Origin: Glaciecola flavus
GTDB lineage: Bacteria; Pseudomonadota; Gammaproteobacteria; Enterobacterales; Alteromonadaceae
Direction of reading: 5' to 3'
DNA length: 64,000 nucleotides
NCBI RefSeq assembly: GCF_042646125.1
Contig: NZ_JBHRSW010000006.1
Location: 186,001-250,000, forward strand
Shown: positions 42,960 through 52,243 of the stretch, piece after piece
Layout of the letters: the number at the start of each line of letters is the position of its first letter
How positions within the stretch are numbered: position 1 is the first letter of the stretch
Program-made: the position numbers and the translations under genes
The notes under the pieces: generated by a model
Told to the model about the DNA's origin: nothing
The model's input: the letters and a program-made list of their open reading frames with translations, nothing else
The model's database searches: none

Positions 42960-43376
42960 ATGAAGCAAAACAAGATGCTCAAAGAGAATATCCCCTACGC
43001 CAAGCTCATTTATTCGGCGCTTGATTTATGTGAAGCGATGCTTTCAAAATCTGCCTTACTCTACCCCTTTGCGGTCGTATCGATCGATAATGACGTTCAG
43101 TGCTTGTTTACCCATTATGAAAATAGAGACGCTCAACAGGGCATGATTGAAGAACTCGAAGAACAGATTGGCACCATCCGTTTGACCGCCAATAACACGG
43201 TTGGCGTGCTCGTATATGCAGCAACAATCGCTGCCCCCAATGGCGAAGAAAGTGATGCCTTAGTGTTTAGTATATCTGACTCAGCAAACAATAATACCAT
43301 TACACTATATCCCTACACCCTAGGTGACAATACTGTCGAGTTAAGCAAGCCCTACACATGTGACTTTTTTAATTAA
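42960..43376 (+). CDS. Hypothetical protein upstream of carboxynorspermidine genes
   Basis: 138 residues from the ATG at 42960 (AGG nine bases upstream); an upstream in-frame start has no ribosome site. I do not recognise a family. It appears soluble, with LLYPFAVVSIDNDVQCLFTHYE, and an acidic middle part, no signal and no membrane helix. The shape (about 140 residues, mixed strands) is reminiscent of small immunity- or regulator-type proteins, but this is not evidence. It precedes the carboxynorspermidine dehydrogenase gene by 104 bases on the same strand. Confidence 0.65.
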   Translation: MKQNKMLKENIPYAKLIYSALDLCEAMLSKSALLYPFAVVSIDNDVQCLFTHYENRDAQQGMIEELEEQIGTIRLTANNTVGVLVYAATIAAPNGEESDALVFSISDSANNNTITLYPYTLGDNTVELSKPYTCDFFN

Positions 43377-43480
43377 CAGACGACTGGTATCATCGGCGCC
43401 TTAAGTAACGCATACAGTTTGTTCGTGCAAAAAAGGTGCACAGGCAACTATTCTACATATTCTTAATAGGACTACCGGTT

Positions 43481-44686
43481 ATGTCTCGAGTATTGATTAT
43501 TGGCGCTGGCGGCGTGGCGTCCGTCACAATAAAAAAATGTGCCCGCTTACCTGAGTTTTTTGATGAAATCTATTTAGCGAGCCGCACATTGTCAAAATGC
43601 GAAGCCTTGCAACAAGAAATCGGCGAAGACAGAGTAAAAGCGGTTTATGCTGTCGATGCAGACAAGGCTAGCGAAGTCGAAGCCTTAATTGTAAAAATCA
43701 AACCCGATTTGGTGATTAACCTAGCACTACCCTATCAAGACTTACCGATTATGGATGCGTGCCTTGCGACAAAGACTGATTATCTCGATACCGCCAACTA
43801 TGAACCCAAGGACGAAGCCAAGTTTGAATATTCGTGGCAATGGGCATACCAAGAGCGCTTCGAAAAAGCCGGTATAATGGCATTATTAGGCAGTGGCTTT
43901 GATCCCGGTGTAACAAATGTGTACACAGCCTACGCGGCAAAACACTACTTTGATGAAATTCACTACCTAGATATCGTCGATTGCAATGGCGGCGATCATG
44001 GACAAGCTTTTGCTACCAATTTTAATCCTGAGATCAATATTCGGGAAATCACACAACGTGGTCGCTACTATGAAAACGGCGAATGGAAAGAGACAGACCC
44101 CCTCAGCGTCAGAGAAGACTTAGACTACCAAAATATCGGTGTACGGGCTTCTTATTTGATGTTTCACGAAGAACTGGAATCCTTGGTTAAACACTTCCCT
44201 ACGATTAAGCGCGCTAGGTTTTGGATGACCTTTGGCGAGGCATACTTAACCCATTTGCGCGTGCTTGAGGGGATTGGGATGACAAGCATTGAACCCATTG
44301 AGTTTCAAGGGCAACAAATTGTTCCACTCGAATTTTTAAAAGCCGTATTGCCCAACCCCGGCTCGCTTGCCGATGGCTACACAGGTAAAACCTGTATTGG
44401 CACATATATTACCGGTATAAAAGACGGTAAAGAAAAAACGATTTTTATCTATAACAACTGTGATCACGCTGCTTGCTTTGAAGAAGTGGGGGCACAAGCC
44501 GTCTCATACACCACCGGCGTGCCAGCAATGATTGGCGCTGCCCTGATGTTAGACAAAACCTGGCATAAACCGGGTGTTTGGAATATGGAACAATTTGATC
44601 CTGATCCCTTTATGACGCTATTAAATGAGCATGGTTTACCTTGGCAAGTCATTGAATGTGACGAAAGCCCGTTTAAACCGGCGTGA
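43481..44686 (+). CDS. Carboxynorspermidine dehydrogenase (saccharopine dehydrogenase-like)
   Basis: Reductively joins a diamine with aspartate semialdehyde to make carboxy(nor)spermidine. Start taken at the ATG at 43481 (401 residues) after TAGGACTACC; an upstream start adds 15 residues and no motif. The Rossmann start is MSRVLIIGAGGVASVTIKKCARL. GSGFDPGVTNVY and LDYLDTANYE-type blocks (TDYLDTANYEPKDEA) mark the saccharopine-dehydrogenase-like family, of which this length and the nspC gene nine bases downstream identify the carboxynorspermidine type. It forms an alternative spermidine/norspermidine route not needing decarboxylated SAM. Confidence 0.9.
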   Translation: MSRVLIIGAGGVASVTIKKCARLPEFFDEIYLASRTLSKCEALQQEIGEDRVKAVYAVDADKASEVEALIVKIKPDLVINLALPYQDLPIMDACLATKTDYLDTANYEPKDEAKFEYSWQWAYQERFEKAGIMALLGSGFDPGVTNVYTAYAAKHYFDEIHYLDIVDCNGGDHGQAFATNFNPEINIREITQRGRYYENGEWKETDPLSVREDLDYQNIGVRASYLMFHEELESLVKHFPTIKRARFWMTFGEAYLTHLRVLEGIGMTSIEPIEFQGQQIVPLEFLKAVLPNPGSLADGYTGKTCIGTYITGIKDGKEKTIFIYNNCDHAACFEEVGAQAVSYTTGVPAMIGAALMLDKTWHKPGVWNMEQFDPDPFMTLLNEHGLPWQVIECDESPFKPA

Positions 44687-44695
44687 ACTTAAAAG

Positions 44696-45835
44696 ATGAC
44701 AAATAACCAAGCCTTCAATAGCATTGCTTCGCCTTGTTATATATGCGATGAAGCCAAACTAGAGGCCAACTTAAACTTACTTGCCCACGTGCAAAAAGCG
44801 GCAGGTATAGACATTATATTGGCCTTAAAAGGCTTTTCGATGTGGTCTACGTTTCCATTAGTAAAGCAGTATTTAAAAGGCGCTACATCAAGTGGCGTTT
44901 GGGAAGCGAAGCTAGCGCGAGAAGAGATAGGCGGCGATGTGCATGTTTATTCACCCGCCTATAAACCGCAAGATATAGAGCAATTAGTTACGATCGTTGA
45001 CCATATTTCATTTAACTCGTTGACGCAGTGGAGGCGATACAAGTCGCAGGTAATAAATGCAGGTGTATCAGCGGGCTTGCGGATTAACCCCGAAAACCAA
45101 GAAGCCGAAACAGCACTGTACGATCCCTGCGCACCAGGTTCGCGTTTGGGTATACTCGCGAGTGAACTTGAAGATGCTGACTTAAGTGGGATTGAGGGTT
45201 TTCATTGTCATAACTTGTGCGAATGTGATTCTTATGCCGCCGAACGCACCCTACAAGCCATTGAAGATAAATTTGGGTCGTACCTACCCACACTAAAATG
45301 GCTAAATCTGGGTGGTGGTCACTTGATGACACGCAAAGACTACAACATTGATCACTTGATAGAGGTACTGACTGCCTTTAAACAGCGTTACCCAAACCTA
45401 AACATTATCCTAGAGCCCGGTTCCGCAGTCGCATGGGAAACCGGCGTGTTGGTGTCTGAGGTGGTCGATATTGTCGACAATGAAGGCAAGATTGCTATTT
45501 TAGATATTTCTGCCACCGCGCATATGCCTGACGTACTGGAAATGCCCTATCGCCCAACGATTACCGGAGCAGGTAAAGCCGGTGAAAAAAACTATACATA
45601 CCGCTTTGGTGGAAACTCTTGTCTAGCAGGCGATATGCTAGAAGCCTACAGTTTTGATCAGCTTCTTAAGATAGGCGACAAAGTCATCTTTGAAGATATG
45701 ATCCACTACACAATGGTAAAAACTACCTTCTTCAATGGCGTTCAACATCCAGCCATAGGGATATTGCGAAAAAGTGGAGAGGTGGAAGTTGTAAGGGAGT
45801 TTGGGTATGGGGATTTTAAAGAGAGGTTGTCTTAA
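44696..45835 (+). CDS. nspC: Carboxynorspermidine decarboxylase
   Basis: PLP enzyme of the alanine-racemase-like barrel fold, removing the carboxyl group of carboxynorspermidine or carboxyspermidine. 379 residues. The PLP Lys is in LALKGFSMWS. GFHCHNLCECDSY, LNLGGGHLMTRKDYN and ILEPGSAVAWETG are barrel and phosphate-binding blocks, and DISATAHMPDVLEMPYRP and GNSCLAGDML (with the catalytic Cys) are typical of NspC. It ends 50 bases before a bidirectional terminator. Confidence 0.95.
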   Translation: MTNNQAFNSIASPCYICDEAKLEANLNLLAHVQKAAGIDIILALKGFSMWSTFPLVKQYLKGATSSGVWEAKLAREEIGGDVHVYSPAYKPQDIEQLVTIVDHISFNSLTQWRRYKSQVINAGVSAGLRINPENQEAETALYDPCAPGSRLGILASELEDADLSGIEGFHCHNLCECDSYAAERTLQAIEDKFGSYLPTLKWLNLGGGHLMTRKDYNIDHLIEVLTAFKQRYPNLNIILEPGSAVAWETGVLVSEVVDIVDNEGKIAILDISATAHMPDVLEMPYRPTITGAGKAGEKNYTYRFGGNSCLAGDMLEAYSFDQLLKIGDKVIFEDMIHYTMVKTTFFNGVQHPAIGILRKSGEVEVVREFGYGDFKERLS

Positions 45836-45884
45836 ATATCCTTAACTCGGGATAATCGTCAGATTGAAAGTTTAAGTTAGGCAA

Positions 45885-45913
45885 TAAAAAACCGGAGAAA
45901 ACTCCGGTTTTTT
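45885..45913. terminator. Bidirectional rho-independent terminator
   Basis: AAAAAACCGGAG-aaaa-CTCCGGTTTTTT, a perfect inverted repeat with T tract on both strands, lies between convergent nspC and the TonB-dependent receptor gene. Confidence 0.92.
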
Positions 45914-45933
45914 GTTTTTCAGTTGTTCAAGAA

Positions 45934-48900
45934 TTAGAACTCGTACTTAATACCAAATTGAATTTGCCAAACTGACTGTTCAAGCAATTCCAGACCTTCA
46001 ATACGGTCTTGGTTATTCAAATTTAGGTAGTTATATTGACCATTCTCGATACGTGCAGATGCTACATTTCGGTCAAAGTCAGCTCTAGTACGTTCAAAAC
46101 GACCCCAATCATCATTCAGTAAGTTACCCAAGTTCTCAATATCCAAGGTTACCACTAGTTTATGATCTTCGTGGAAAGCGGGGAGCTCTTGTAAGAAACG
46201 AACATTAACTAATGTTGTCCACTGAGAATTATCGCCATTACGCGGTGCAATACTACCAGCGTACTGCGCTAACTCTGAGTTGTTTATGTAATCAAAGAAA
46301 GCTTGCTGCTCTGCTGCATCACCACCAAATGAATTAGGCGAGAACAATGGGTCATTCGGACCAGACGGTACATAGAACAAGTGACCTGCATTGTCATGGC
46401 GACTTTCACGAGCACAACGACCTTGGCGACCTCGGCTATCTTGACCACCGAATACGCCGTTTTCAAACTCAAGTACACAATTATTGTTTTCATCGAAGGT
46501 ATAGCTATATGGCTGACCTGTCTGACGCGTAGCAAATAATGAGAACTTCGTTTCTTTGCTGCCAAAAATTTGCTTGGACCAGTTAAAGCGGAACTTTAAC
46601 AAATGCTCAGTTTGGAAGTTTGAGGTACCCAAGCTTGGCTGTTGACGATCAAAAGCCGCAAAATCAGAATAGTTTGAAGTTGCGGTTGCTTCTGTGCCAT
46701 AACCGATATCTTCAACGTCTGAGTTGGTGTAACTCAAGAACATATCAAACTCACCGTAGTCAGTTTCCCACTCGTTTGAAGCAGATAAAGCAATAAGATG
46801 CCCATCACCACCATCGTCAAATGAACCGATAACTATCGCCTCTGGAGCGCCGGCACAATCATAAACAGGTCGGCCATCTGGTGCGGTAATACCTGCTACA
46901 GGATCGACACAACGTTGATCAAACCAATAAGTCGCATTTTCTATCTTATTTAATAGGTAATCAGCAGAAAATACCCAGCCATCTCCCAATACGGGTAAAT
47001 CAACGTAATAAGCTGCGCCTAAACTAAATTTCCAAGTGGTCGGAATTTCAAAGTCAGGACGCAATGCATTTACACTGCCATCAGGCGCTTCACTTGCCAG
47101 TCTACTTAATATGTCAGCAGGAATATATTGACCAGTTTCAGGGTCAGCGACAGTCGGTACATTATAAGTTTGGCCAGAACCAAAGTCATCTATACTGTCA
47201 GATATTACGCCATCGTTTGAATAACTGTTTGAAATCCAAACTGCTGGAGAGCCACCCGAGAAGCGACCTACACCACCACGAACAGTTAAGTCATCTGTTG
47301 CTAACCATTCAAAAGAAAAACGAGGCAAGACTAAATCTAAACCATCAACATCTGTTGTGTTTGTATAGCCGTAACGATTGACAAAGTTTTGATTTTCACG
47401 AATTGCCCCTTCTGATTCAAACCAATCGTAGCGTAAACCAAAGTCAAAGGTTAAGTAAGGATTGAAATCCCACGAATCTTGGATGTACAAAGAGTTAGTA
47501 TTGAATCCCCAAATTGCACGAAGGTCATTTTCATTATTAGTTATCGCATTGCTATATAATAATGCAGAAGCAGATGCATTACGCAAGTCGTCAATACTAT
47601 CAAAACGATAAGAGCCTTCAGAGTTTTGTGCGAATAAGTTGTTCACATCCACTTCTTCTCGCTCATAACCCGCTTTAAATATGTGGTCACCAACAGTGTA
47701 TTCAGCCAAGAACTTAAGAGTTAAAAAATCTTGACTTAATTCGTTACCATGACGGAAGCGATCTGGGCCAATCGATAAGTAGTTTTCGTCTCCGTCTACT
47801 TCTCTCAAGAAAACACCAAAGTTAGGGAATTCAGCGCCATTTAAAGAGTTTTGACCGGTCTTTTGGGAAGTACTACCAATTTTGAACTGCGTGGAGAAAT
47901 CAGATGTCCAATCAGAAAAAACATGGGCAATGTAGCTTTCTACGCGCTCAGAGCGGTTATACCAAGTAGAAGAAGCGCCTAAAACATTATCTGAAAGCGT
48001 AAAGTTGTTACCATTTTGCTCAACGATAGTATTTCCGTCAGTTAATAAGTAAGTAAATTTCGCACGATGGTCTTCATTGATGTTCCAATCAATATTAGCA
48101 ATAATTTTTTCATCTTCAGCAGGCGTTTTTTCAAAGCCGCCAATGTCAAAGCCCCATACGTCAGATACTATCGCCCTAACTTCGGCTACGTCATCAAGCG
48201 TGATGTCGTCTTCGATATTCAGCGCACCAGATCCTACAGGACCACGATTTAATGGTGCTGTTTCTTCGTATTTATCGTAAGCCACGAAAAAGAATAGTTT
48301 GTCTTTGATGATTGGTCCGCCAAGCGTTCCAACAAAAGTCTCTTCTTCAAACGTTAGATCAAAATCGTCATCGCCATTTTTATCACCCTTCAACGAGTCG
48401 TCAGTAGTGAAGTAACTTACAGAACCGTGGAACTCATTGGTTCCAGATTTAGTAACGGCGTTAACTGTACCACCGGTAAAGCCATTGTATTCCACGTCGA
48501 AAGGCGCGGTTAGGATAGACAAAGACTCTATCGCGTCAAAAGAAATTGGCGAACGCTGGGTAGGAAAACCGTTGTCATTCAAGCCAAAACGGTCGTTTAA
48601 AGCAACACCGTCTATAGTTAACGAGTTAAAACGGTTGTTTGCGCCGGCAATTCTTAGTGCTTTTTCACCGTTCACAAAACTAACCGAAGCAAAGGGGTTT
48701 TGCGCCGCGGCATCGGTGATATCGCGGTCGATTGAGGCTACTTCGTTTAGTGCTTCTAAACCCAAACTCGTGCTTAAACCGTCGTTAGAAAAACCTGCAG
48801 TGGCGGTTGCCGAACCTATAACTGAGATAATTTCAGTTTCTGAACCTGTTTGTACGGTTACAGGTAAGGCAAAAGTTTGGTCAAGAGACAGATAGATATC

Positions 48901-49191
48901 ATCAAGTTGAACTGGTTGGAAGCCATCACCTGTAACGACAATAGTGTAAGGACCACCGACACGTAAACCACGTGCGGAGAACGAGCCATTGGCATTGGAC
49001 GTTACCGTAGAAGCCGTACCAGAAGGTGTGTGTATAATTGTAATCGTGGCGTTAGGATAGGTCGTGCCTGCTTCACTCGCTACATTACCTCTGATAGAGG
49101 AAGTAGTAGATTGCGCCATTGCAGCAGTCGATAGACCGACAGACAACGCGACAGCTACAGCTATTTTGCTGAATTTAGTCATTGAACGCAT
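45934..49191 (-). CDS. Oar-like TonB-dependent outer-membrane receptor
   Basis: 1085 residues. Signal peptide MRSMTKFSKIAVAVALSVGLSTAAMA. Residues about 28-110 form a carboxypeptidase-regulatory-like (CarboxypepD) domain (SIRGNVASEAGTTYPNATITI…GSFSARGLRVGGPY). A plug domain follows (RIAGANNRFNSLTIDGVALND, NGFTGGTVNAVTKSGTNEFHG) and a large beta-barrel ending in KYEF with the terminal Phe of outer-membrane barrels. This is the Oar group, transporting unknown large substrates and often peptides. The ATG at 49191 has weak ribosome-site sequence nearby (AAACAACAATA). Confidence 0.93.
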   Translation of the reverse strand: MRSMTKFSKIAVAVALSVGLSTAAMAQSTTSSIRGNVASEAGTTYPNATITIIHTPSGTASTVTSNANGSFSARGLRVGGPYTIVVTGDGFQPVQLDDIYLSLDQTFALPVTVQTGSETEIISVIGSATATAGFSNDGLSTSLGLEALNEVASIDRDITDAAAQNPFASVSFVNGEKALRIAGANNRFNSLTIDGVALNDRFGLNDNGFPTQRSPISFDAIESLSILTAPFDVEYNGFTGGTVNAVTKSGTNEFHGSVSYFTTDDSLKGDKNGDDDFDLTFEEETFVGTLGGPIIKDKLFFFVAYDKYEETAPLNRGPVGSGALNIEDDITLDDVAEVRAIVSDVWGFDIGGFEKTPAEDEKIIANIDWNINEDHRAKFTYLLTDGNTIVEQNGNNFTLSDNVLGASSTWYNRSERVESYIAHVFSDWTSDFSTQFKIGSTSQKTGQNSLNGAEFPNFGVFLREVDGDENYLSIGPDRFRHGNELSQDFLTLKFLAEYTVGDHIFKAGYEREEVDVNNLFAQNSEGSYRFDSIDDLRNASASALLYSNAITNNENDLRAIWGFNTNSLYIQDSWDFNPYLTFDFGLRYDWFESEGAIRENQNFVNRYGYTNTTDVDGLDLVLPRFSFEWLATDDLTVRGGVGRFSGGSPAVWISNSYSNDGVISDSIDDFGSGQTYNVPTVADPETGQYIPADILSRLASEAPDGSVNALRPDFEIPTTWKFSLGAAYYVDLPVLGDGWVFSADYLLNKIENATYWFDQRCVDPVAGITAPDGRPVYDCAGAPEAIVIGSFDDGGDGHLIALSASNEWETDYGEFDMFLSYTNSDVEDIGYGTEATATSNYSDFAAFDRQQPSLGTSNFQTEHLLKFRFNWSKQIFGSKETKFSLFATRQTGQPYSYTFDENNNCVLEFENGVFGGQDSRGRQGRCARESRHDNAGHLFYVPSGPNDPLFSPNSFGGDAAEQQAFFDYINNSELAQYAGSIAPRNGDNSQWTTLVNVRFLQELPAFHEDHKLVVTLDIENLGNLLNDDWGRFERTRADFDRNVASARIENGQYNYLNLNNQDRIEGLELLEQSVWQIQFGIKYEF

Positions 49192-49438
49192 TATTGTTGT
49201 TTCCCTATGTGTTTTGAATAAGTTATTTTTTTAACGGGCAAATTGTCCTCGTATAATATGACAGTTTTATTACAGAAAAGCCATCTTCATATTTATGTAA
49301 CTTAACCGATTGGTCTAGTTTTCTTCAGTTTAACAAATGCGCAACAATTGTGCATTTGTTGACCATTAAAATTTATCTATTTGCTTGCAGCTTCGCTAAG
49401 GGGTAAAGTTGTGTTAATTAATTGAACAATGAAAATCT

Positions 49439-50080
49439 ATGCAAAAGCCAATAATAATAGCTATATCGGGCGCATCGGGTTCAGGCAAATCCCTGTTTAC
49501 TCAAAACCTATCACTTAAACTCGGGCAATCTTCCAAAGATATTCTTCTGTTGCAAGAAGACCATTACTACAAAGCGCAGGATCACATTTCTATAGAAGAA
49601 CGCGCAAAAACAAATTACGACCACCCAGATGCCTTTGAACACGATTTGTTGGCTGATCATTTGGCGCAGTTACTCAATAATGAAATCATTGACTATCCCG
49701 CCTACTGCTACAAAACGCACACTCGCTTGAGCGAATGTGAAAAAATTGAACAAGCGCCCATTATTATCATTGAAGGAATCATGCTGTTGACCCAAGTGCA
49801 GTTGTTCGATTATTTCGATTTAAAAGTGTTTGTCGATACCGCACCTGATGTTTGCTTGATGCGACGGATGTTAAGGGATACACAGGAGCGTGGCAGAACC
49901 ATCGAGTCGGTTGCAAAGCAATACGAAACAACGGTAAAACCCATGTATCACAAGTTTATTGAACCTAGTAAAAATTTTGCGGACTTAATCGTGCCCCATG
50001 GCGGTGAAAATCATCTAGCTGTTGACGTTGTCAGTGCGTTTTTACTTAACTCACAAAATGGAAGTCTGATTAATGATTAG
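49439..50080 (+). CDS. udk: Uridine kinase
   Basis: Phosphorylates uridine and cytidine with a nucleoside triphosphate. 213 residues (E. coli Udk also 213). Walker A is ISGASGSGKS. LLQEDHYYKAQDH carries the catalytic Asp region, TNYDHPDAFEHDLL the nucleoside-binding part, and RMLRDTQERGRTIESVAKQYETTVKPM the lid. It overlaps the transporter gene by eight bases, indicating uptake and phosphorylation of nucleosides as one unit. Confidence 0.93.
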   Translation: MQKPIIIAISGASGSGKSLFTQNLSLKLGQSSKDILLLQEDHYYKAQDHISIEERAKTNYDHPDAFEHDLLADHLAQLLNNEIIDYPAYCYKTHTRLSECEKIEQAPIIIIEGIMLLTQVQLFDYFDLKVFVDTAPDVCLMRRMLRDTQERGRTIESVAKQYETTVKPMYHKFIEPSKNFADLIVPHGGENHLAVDVVSAFLLNSQNGSLIND

Positions 50081-51284
50081 TTTATTAGGGATTGTTGTTT
50101 TGTTCGCCATTGCTTTTGCTTTATCAAAAAACAAAAAAGCAATTAGCTGGCGTACAGTGGGTGGAGCATTTGGCTTACAAGCCTTAATTGGCGGGTTTGT
50201 GCTTTACACCAGTGTAGGTGTCGATGTGCTCAATAGTATTACCAGCTTTGTGCAAAATGTGATTGACTACAGCAAAGCAGGTATCGAATTTGTGTTTGGC
50301 CCCTTGGGCAATTTTTCCCTTGGCTTTGTCTTTGCTGTTAACGTACTCCCTGTCATTATTTTCTTTTCTTCTCTCATTTCGGTCTTGTACTACTTAGGGA
50401 TCATGAGCTTTGTCATTCGAATGATTGGCGGCGGTTTAAAAAAGCTACTCGGCACTAGTAACCCTGAAAGTATGTCTGCGGCGGCGAATATCTTTGTGGG
50501 TCAAACCGAAGCCCCTCTAATCGTTAAACCATTTATCCCCAAAATGACGCGTTCGGAATTGTTTGCAGTTATGGTGGGTGGATTGGCATCGGTAGCAGGG
50601 TCGATTATGGCAGGCTATTCGGGTATGGGAGTAGAACTTAAGTATTTGATTGCCGCGAGTTTTATGGCGGCACCCGCCGGTTTAATGATGGCAAAAATCC
50701 TTGAGCCTGAAACCGAAACACCCAATCAGAACCTGTCGGAAGTCACCAGCGAAGAAGAGTCATATGCCAATGTATTTGATGCTGCCGCAAGCGGTGCGGC
50801 GTCTGGACTCAAACTTGCCGTAAATGTCGGCGCAATGTTACTCACATTTATAGCACTCATTGCTATGTTAAACGGCATACTTGGGTATGTGGGTAGTTTG
50901 TTTGGCATAGACAGCCTAACCATTCAGCAAGTGCTGGGCTATGTATTCCAGCCCATAGCTTGGCTAATCGGCATTCCTTGGCACGAAGCGCAGCTTGCCG
51001 GTGGTTTTATCGGGCAAAAGTTAGTGCTCAATGAGTTTGTAGCGTATTCTGATTTTGTGAATTACAAGGATGAACTTTCAACCAGCACACAAGCCATTAT
51101 TACTTTTGCGCTTTGTGGCTTTGCTAACCTCTCTTCTATCGCTATTTTAATGGGAGGGATTGGTACAATGGCTCCCAGTAGGCGAAAAGACATTGCCGAT
51201 ATGGGATTAAAAGCGGTATTGGCGGCGACCTTAGCCAATCTAATGAGCGCAGCTTTAGCAGGTATTTTCCTCTCTCTTACTTAA
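50073..51284 (+). CDS. nupC: NupC-family nucleoside transporter
   Basis: Concentrative nucleoside transporter of the inner membrane, driven by proton or sodium gradient. 403 residues with about nine hydrophobic segments. Key region NIFVGQTEAPLIVKPFIPKMTRSELFAVMVGGLASVAGSIMAGYSGMG is the hallmark of the family (QTEAP and GSIMAGY). Near the end the FALCGFANLSSIAILMGGIGTMAPSRR block is conserved. It follows udk in overlapping frame. Confidence 0.93.
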   Translation: MISLLGIVVLFAIAFALSKNKKAISWRTVGGAFGLQALIGGFVLYTSVGVDVLNSITSFVQNVIDYSKAGIEFVFGPLGNFSLGFVFAVNVLPVIIFFSSLISVLYYLGIMSFVIRMIGGGLKKLLGTSNPESMSAAANIFVGQTEAPLIVKPFIPKMTRSELFAVMVGGLASVAGSIMAGYSGMGVELKYLIAASFMAAPAGLMMAKILEPETETPNQNLSEVTSEEESYANVFDAAASGAASGLKLAVNVGAMLLTFIALIAMLNGILGYVGSLFGIDSLTIQQVLGYVFQPIAWLIGIPWHEAQLAGGFIGQKLVLNEFVAYSDFVNYKDELSTSTQAIITFALCGFANLSSIAILMGGIGTMAPSRRKDIADMGLKAVLAATLANLMSAALAGIFLSLT

Positions 51285-51326
51285 TACATAGCTAGAGCCA
51301 GATATTGGCTCTACGGAGCACATTGC

Positions 51327-52166
51327 ATGAAATTAGAAGCAGTTGATTATCAATCACCAACAGCAGCGCAAGACTTTGTTGAATCGTTGAGACAAACAGG
51401 GTTTGGCGTGTTAAAGAACCACCCAATATCACAAGATGTGGTGAGCAGTATTTATACAAATTGGGAAGCTTTTTTTAATTCGGAAGACAAACACGCATTT
51501 TACTACAACAAAGGCAGCCAAGACGGCTTTTTCCCACAAGCGGTATCTGAAGTCGCCAAGGGCTTCAAGAAAAAGGATATTAAGGAATATTATCATTATT
51601 ATCCATGGGGTCAGTGTCCTGCAAATCTCAAGGAAGAAATCGATGCTTACTATTGCGATACATTAACGCTTGCTTCGCAGCTTCTCAACTGGATAGAAGC
51701 CTACTCACCTGACAATGTGAGCGCGCATTACAAAGAACCGCTATCGAATATGATTAAAGAAAGCGAGCAAACCTTACTCAGGGTTTTGCATTATCCCCCT
51801 CTTTCAGGGGACGAAGAGCCAGACGCAATCAGAGCCGCTGCCCATGAAGACATCAATCTCATCACGATTTTACCCGCGGCCAATGAGCCCGGCTTACAAG
51901 TAAAAGCTAAGGATGGTAGTTGGCTTGACGTACCTTCTGATTTCGGGAATCTGATAGTGAATATCGGTGATATGTTACAAGAAGCATCGGGCAATTATTT
52001 TCCTTCCACGACTCACCGCGTGATCAACCCAGAAGGCACCGATGTAACGAAAGCCCGTATATCTTTACCCTTGTTTTTGCATCCGCGACCGGATGTTGTC
52101 TTGTCTGAACGTTATACGGCAGAGTCTTATTTGCAAGAACGCCTCAAAGAACTAGGCGTCATCTAG
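51327..52166 (+). CDS. 2-oxoglutarate/Fe(II) dioxygenase, isopenicillin N synthase-like
   Basis: 279 residues. The jelly-roll core has iron ligands H173 and D175 (AAHEDINL) and H230 (STTHRVINP); the 2-oxoglutarate-binding Arg is R244 in KARISLPLF. The N-terminal DIOX_N-like part has TGFGVLKNHPI. It lies 42 bases behind nupC on the same strand after an RBS-like GGAGC, so it may be part of a nucleoside unit. Relatives include fungal thymine 7-hydroxylase and pyrimidine deoxynucleoside dioxygenase as well as plant and penicillin enzymes; substrate not decided. Confidence 0.85.
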   Translation: MKLEAVDYQSPTAAQDFVESLRQTGFGVLKNHPISQDVVSSIYTNWEAFFNSEDKHAFYYNKGSQDGFFPQAVSEVAKGFKKKDIKEYYHYYPWGQCPANLKEEIDAYYCDTLTLASQLLNWIEAYSPDNVSAHYKEPLSNMIKESEQTLLRVLHYPPLSGDEEPDAIRAAAHEDINLITILPAANEPGLQVKAKDGSWLDVPSDFGNLIVNIGDMLQEASGNYFPSTTHRVINPEGTDVTKARISLPLFLHPRPDVVLSERYTAESYLQERLKELGVI

Positions 52167-52243
52167 TCTGCTAGCGCTTGCTATTTGCTTTTTGTTTGCT
52201 TGCCGAGGTGCCTTAGAATGCGTTGTATATTTGCGCCAACTAG

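Noticed and set aside
47064..47381. Plus-strand open frame of 105 codons
   Set aside because: Antisense to the Oar-like receptor gene, His/Gln-rich shadow product.
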